From Prevotella sp. (GTDB lineage Bacteria > Bacteroidota > Bacteroidia > Bacteroidales > Bacteroidaceae), in NCBI GenBank assembly GCA_017428805.1, contig JAFRQC010000051.1:1-43521 (forward strand): a DNA stretch of 43,521 bases, read 5' to 3'. A program made the position numbers and the translations under genes. The notes under the pieces are model-generated. The model was not told where the DNA came from and made no database searches. It saw nothing but the letters and a program-made list of their open reading frames with translations. Positions 40,901-43,521 of this stretch are shown piece after piece. How positions within the stretch are numbered: the stretch's first letter is position 1; every line of letters starts with the position of its first letter.

Positions 40901-41718
40901 CCGAGCGAGGGACCGATGTTGGTGTCCCACAGGTTGGCACTCTTGTTGTACATATACAGCGTACCCTGTCCGTAGAGCCAGATGTTGTCCTGCTGGTCAG
41001 CAAAGGCACGCAGCGACTTCGTACGGCGGTTCTTCAGCTGTTCCAGTCCCTCCGTTGCCCAGACGGTATGCTGCTGGTGCATCACGTCGCAGCACACGAG
41101 CTTACCGTCGTCATACACGATGACAGCGCCGTCCCGGCACTCACTGATTGAGCAAACCACACCCTGAGGAATGCCCTGAGCGTCGTTGGTATAGCCGAAC
41201 TCATAGAGCAGCTGCTGTTGCTGATTGTAACACACGACACCCTTGTTGGGGATAGCGCCCCAGAGGTTCTTGTGACGGTCGATGTAGACGATGCTGGGGA
41301 TGGTCTCGATACCCATACGGGCGAAGGTCTGCTTCATTTCGCGCTCGAAGGTCTCCGTCTGCGGATGATAGATGCAGTAGCCCGACGAGGTCTCGACAAG
41401 CAGGTTGCCGTCGAGCATCTCCTGGATGGTGTTGATGTAGCTGTCGTTCAGCGACGAGCCGTCCTGTGAGTCGCTCTGGAAGTTGCGGAAGGTGTAGCCG
41501 TCGAAACGGTACAGACCCGCAGGCGTTCCGAACCAGACGTATCCACGTGAGTCTTTGAGGATACAGTTCACCTGACTGGAGGTGAGTCCCTCACGTGCGT
41601 CCAGAGTCTTGAACAGGTAGTCGCCCGGTGCCGCATTCAACGGCAGCCTCTGCAAAACCGTCACTGCCACAAGCGGCAATGCCAGCATCATTCCGATCAG
41701 TAGTTTCTTTATCTTCAT
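37903..41718 (-). CDS. Degenerate hybrid two-component regulator (propeller, Y_Y_Y, pseudo-kinase remnant, pseudo-receiver, AraC)
   Basis: The protein has 1271 residues: a signal peptide (about 1-30), a periplasmic double beta-propeller (about 35-690; GYVWFGTPAGLYRFDGYTF), a Y_Y_Y domain (about 700-790), a membrane helix (about 795-816), a helical DHp-like segment (817-900), a receiver-like domain (947-1070) and an AraC domain (about 1150-1271). The H-box equivalent is SEDLRQPM with E848 where the phospho-histidine should be. The ATPase domain is absent. The receiver has K998 (VVCKQDMPG) in place of the phospho-aspartate, while the acidic pair and the K in LSKPF remain. Phosphotransfer therefore looks impossible. 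It lies between the Kdo genes and envelope-lipid genes. Confidence 0.9.
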   Translation of the reverse strand: MKIKKLLIGMMLALPLVAVTVLQRLPLNAAPGDYLFKTLDAREGLTSSQVNCILKDSRGYVWFGTPAGLYRFDGYTFRNFQSDSQDGSSLNDSYINTIQEMLDGNLLVETSSGYCIYHPQTETFEREMKQTFARMGIETIPSIVYIDRHKNLWGAIPNKGVVCYNQQQQLLYEFGYTNDAQGIPQGVVCSISECRDGAVIVYDDGKLVCCDVMHQQHTVWATEGLEQLKNRRTKSLRAFADQQDNIWLYGQGTLYMYNKSANLWDTNIGPSLGLTGYGVDRNINGMTGDRSGNIWIGSDQLGLLKMDVNTHAVESVKPRNINTNPGEIDKISIQSVYVDDTDLLWVGTEKSGVAYCGQYIYRFGARHIGDITAITQDANGTIWYGTSDKGVIGYEGNLASMKVSCLATTQDGSLWIGSKRNGLTRVKNGVSKIYSLATDSSATLIDDHINALCTDKIGNLWIATNGGMQVYNPKMDTFSSYTRENGKLTTNNITCLFYNKNGKTNDLYVGTAEGLLILNLSTTERTMLTGNKSNLKSFTNNFITQVIQDSRGLLWIGTREGLNILNLENDSLNYLTEKQGLSNNNVCGIAEDKNHNIWVTTSSGVSRIVVQRNHEEGRNNYGLYNYTTVDGLQSNEFNPGSIITQQDGNVLLGGLYGVNWVVEKANDDTDALPRVMLTQLFIGEEEILTGHMYQERIVLPQALNETNRLELGHNQNTFTIKFAAGNYNQSERLQFMYWMEGKDEDWRNGNALTHGVTFRDLPSGKYTLHVKAVSAEGAVSNQERTLEITIARHWLLSWWMILAYVIILLVIIYFWRIGIKQLRVIKARKKAVIRELALQREEIKAASEDLRQPMARMTSIIGNLSEKEKTLEEREQLNALHSQMLQIITRVSDMQTSLEHPEERAKNAVHDRLELNGRGEIELPDIATESLTSEVTMSRAALDAPTMKFTIVMIDDNDDFLKFATSRFKYVYNFFPYNSSEKAAADLEEMQCDLVVCKQDMPGLTGSDLCNQLKMNPRTQKIKFVLMTEGVLTPQDMRSQNITLSADDYLSKPFNLQDATMRFNKILGLGPIEMNSNLIEGAETRMLEDRNASMTTATESIDMGEIKKSDDNDEIIAADDPMARVDTKVIKRNDTQLATQQPVVEEEPAEQETLSDYSMLDAMDQQLLKNIEQYVMQNMSRGQMSLEEMASAMGMGRVPFFHRVRSITNKTPAELVRDMRLKHACILLKRTNINMSELATNIGFLTAENFINIFREKFGMTPLEYRLKHRK

Positions 41719-41744
41719 TGCGGTAGCAAATTTTACACTTTAAT

Positions 41745-42692
41745 TTATACCATGCACGAGTAGTGGTCTACGACGCCCAGCAAGTGGTTGTCGCCGTCAA
41801 CGACCAGCACAGAGTGCACTTTATATTTGTTCATAATCCTTTGTATCTCCGTGATCTTCGTGTCTGCCTTGACGGTCTTGGGTGTACGCGTCATAATGTC
41901 ACTGACAGTACGGTCGAAGAATTCTGCCTGCCATTTCTCCATCGCACGACGGATATCACCGTCGGTGATGAGGCCTTCGATCTTGCCGTCGACCATCGCG
42001 ATGCCTAGTCCGAGCTTGCCTTTACTTACGAGGATGATGGCCTCGCCCAGATGCATCTCAGGGGGCAAGACAGGCAGGTCTTCCTTGAACATCACGTCCT
42101 GAGCGGTGGTGAGTAGACGCTTACCGAGTTCACCGCCCGGATGGAACTGTGCGAAGTCCCTGGGCTGGAAGTTGCGCTTCTCGATGAGGGCAATGGCGAT
42201 GGCATCGCCCATCGCAAGCTGTGCCATCGTCGAGCTGGTGGGAGCGAGGTTCAGCGGACACGCCTCTTTCTCCACGCCTACGTTCAGGTGGCAGGTGGAG
42301 TATTTCGCCAGCAGTGAGTCGGGATGGCCGCTCATACCGATGATGGGTATGTGCATATGGAGCACCATCGGGATGAAGCGCAGCAGCTCGTCGGTCTGAC
42401 CGGAGTTAGAGATGGCGAGCACTACGTCGTCGGACGTCATCACGCCCAGGTCACCGTGGAACACGTCCAACGGGTTGATGAAGAACGAGGGTGTGCCTGT
42501 AGAGGAGAGGGTGGCGGCAATCTTCGCACCGATATGTCCGCTCTTTCCCACGCCAGTGACGATGATCTTGCCCTTGCAGTCGTACATCAGTTCGACCGCC
42601 TGCTCGAATTTCTCATCGAGCTTCTCAATCAGTCCGAGCACGGCTGCTGCCTCGTCCTTGAAACACTGTATGGCGTAATCTCTTGCGGTCAA
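41745..42692 (-). CDS. kdsD: Arabinose-5-phosphate isomerase (KdsD/KpsF family)
   Basis: Converts ribulose 5-phosphate to arabinose 5-phosphate for Kdo synthesis. The 315 residues comprise a SIS domain (TGVGKSGHIGAKIAATLSSTGTPS, then HGDLGVM) and two CBS domains in the C-terminal third (LPVLPPEMHLGEAI and VSDIMTRTPKTVKAD). Start is TTG at 42690-42692. An in-frame stop lies just upstream and the next ATG (residue 34) would cut the first SIS helices, so TTG is well supported. It lies 27 bp after kdsA, a gap filled by a tandem repeat, and before the degenerate regulator (26 bp). Confidence 0.92.
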   Translation of the reverse strand: MTARDYAIQCFKDEAAAVLGLIEKLDEKFEQAVELMYDCKGKIIVTGVGKSGHIGAKIAATLSSTGTPSFFINPLDVFHGDLGVMTSDDVVLAISNSGQTDELLRFIPMVLHMHIPIIGMSGHPDSLLAKYSTCHLNVGVEKEACPLNLAPTSSTMAQLAMGDAIAIALIEKRNFQPRDFAQFHPGGELGKRLLTTAQDVMFKEDLPVLPPEMHLGEAIILVSKGKLGLGIAMVDGKIEGLITDGDIRRAMEKWQAEFFDRTVSDIMTRTPKTVKADTKITEIQRIMNKYKVHSVLVVDGDNHLLGVVDHYSCMV

Positions 42693-42726
42693 TTTATTTA
42701 CGATTTACGGATTTACGATTTATGAT
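42693..42726 (-). repeat. Heptamer/octamer tandem repeat between kdsA and kdsD (ATCGTAA unit)
   Basis: On the minus strand: ATCATAA, ATCGTAA, ATCCGTAA, ATCGTAA, ATAAA, then the TTG start of kdsD. The first unit contains the kdsA stop. It is almost identical to the plus-strand tract at 21325-21353. Confidence 0.85.
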
Positions 42727-43484
42727 TTTATGAGCTGCGCGACTAATGGCTCGAGCTTGTCGAGTTCCAGCATATTGGCAGCATCGCTGAGGCCCTTGTC
42801 CGGATCGGGGTGTACCTCGAAGAAGAAGCCTGTGGCTCCGAAGGCTTTGGCGGCGAGGGCCATCTGGGGTACGAAGCGACGGTCGCCGCCCGTCTTGTCA
42901 CCAGCCCCGCCTGGACGCTGCACGCTGTGGGTGCAGTCCATGATGACTGTCGGCACAATCTCGAGCATGTCCGGGATGTTGCGGAAATCGACGACGAGGT
43001 TGTTGTAGCCCATCATATTGCCACGCTCCGTGAGCCACACCTCCTTGGCGCCGGCCTCTCGGGCTTTCTCCACAGGAAACCACATATCGCGCCCTGAGAG
43101 GAACTGTGCCTTCTTGATATTCAGCGTTCGCCCCGTCTTGGCGGCAGCCACAAGCAGGTCGGTCTGGCGGCAGAGGAAGGCTGGAATCTGCAACACGTCG
43201 CAGACCTCACCTACGGGCTGTGCCTGCCACGACTCATGGATGTCCGTGAGCACACACAGACCATATTTCGTTTTGATGTCATTCAGCATCGCCAGTCCGC
43301 GCTCCAGACCCGGGCCTCGGAACGAGTGGATGCTGGTGCGGTTGGCCTTGTCAAACGAAGCCTTGAAAATGATGTCTGTACCCAGTTTGGCGTTGATTTC
43401 CACCAACTTACGTGCCACCGTGTCGAGCAACTCTGCCGACTCGATGACGCAGGGACCTGCTATGATAGTTACCTTACTATTCAT
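42720..43484 (-). CDS. kdsA: 3-Deoxy-8-phosphooctulonate synthase
   Basis: Condenses arabinose 5-phosphate with phosphoenolpyruvate to Kdo 8-phosphate for the lipid A core. The 254 residues are near the short end for the family. Signs: IAGPCVIES at the N-terminus, KASFDKANR, FRGPGLERGL, KKAQFLSGRDM, and DCTHSVQRPGG. A cysteine at AGPC is the mark of the metal-dependent class. It is the first gene of the run kdsA-kdsD-regulator-PLD-acyltransferase and has a promoter element 10 nt from its ATG. Confidence 0.95.
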   Translation of the reverse strand: MNSKVTIIAGPCVIESAELLDTVARKLVEINAKLGTDIIFKASFDKANRTSIHSFRGPGLERGLAMLNDIKTKYGLCVLTDIHESWQAQPVGEVCDVLQIPAFLCRQTDLLVAAAKTGRTLNIKKAQFLSGRDMWFPVEKAREAGAKEVWLTERGNMMGYNNLVVDFRNIPDMLEIVPTVIMDCTHSVQRPGGAGDKTGGDRRFVPQMALAAKAFGATGFFFEVHPDPDKGLSDAANMLELDKLEPLVAQLIKS

Positions 43485-43494
43485 AATAATGCTG

Positions 43495-43502
43495 CAAAAA
43501 TA
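43495..43502 (-). promoter_or_regulatory. -7 promoter element of the kdsA operon
   Basis: On the minus strand this reads TATTTTTG (TAnnTTTG), 10 nt before the ATG, again predicting a very short leader. It is the only promoter seen for the five-gene run down to 35544. Confidence 0.6.
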
Positions 43503-43521
43503 CGCATTTTATTCAATACCG

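Overview
The window looks like chromosomal DNA of a Bacteroidales bacterium, most likely a Prevotella or close relative. The basis is the many promoters of the TAnnTTTG type (often CGTACCTTTGCA), the near absence of Shine-Dalgarno sites, a type IX secretion plug protein, hybrid two-component-like regulators with Y_Y_Y domains, a TonB receptor with a carboxypeptidase-like N domain, and the methylmalonyl-CoA decarboxylase gene set. No phage, plasmid or CRISPR signal was seen. The left edge cuts what looks like an IS1595-type transposase gene.

Layout. 1-345: transposase start and a repeat block. 346-6695 (minus): RlmL-like rRNA methyltransferase, dipeptidyl-peptidase IV-like protease, purD, and two membrane proteins. 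6879-9009 (plus): PAS histidine kinase, then a GSGD-repeat lipoprotein behind an ECF-like promoter. 9097-14314 (plus): a six-gene cluster of nucleotidyltransferase, ATP-grasp protein, CDP-alcohol phosphatidyltransferase, HAD hydrolase, myo-inositol-1-phosphate synthase and a LuxR-type regulator, read as an inositol-lipid operon. 14555-15574: a LacI repressor with a putative operator over its own promoter. 15639-18262 (minus): methylmalonyl-CoA epimerase, decarboxylase alpha subunit, a 49-residue protein and a biotin carrier. 18416-20776 (minus): TonB receptor. 20879-22311 (plus): NfeD and SPFH proteins. 22388-24156 (plus): dapA coupled to an AraC regulator. 24255-24331: tRNA-Arg(ACG), followed by about 600 bp of repeats. 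24943-27423 (plus): a propeller/AraC regulator without kinase. 27420-29919 (minus): pgk and a T9SS plug protein. 30098-30754 queC, a 36-bp inverted-repeat element, 30991-32394 radA (minus). 32460-35584 (plus): a solute-binding-like lipoprotein and a TPR protein. 35544-43484 (minus): a tightly packed run kdsA, kdsD, a degenerate hybrid two-component regulator, a PLD-family enzyme and an acyltransferase.

Three things stand out. (1) Short tandem repeats with a 7 to 8 bp period and locus-specific units fill many gaps just upstream of start codons, sometimes supplying the upstream gene's stop codon, and also occur inside two genes. (2) The 1271-residue regulator has lost the phospho-accepting His and Asp and the whole ATPase domain, and the 826-residue regulator has no phosphorelay domains at all. 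(3) Palindromic G/C-rich repeats occur between genes, and a near-identical 21-bp copy lies in frame inside radA.

All functions are inferred from protein sequence motifs and context read by eye. No database search was possible.
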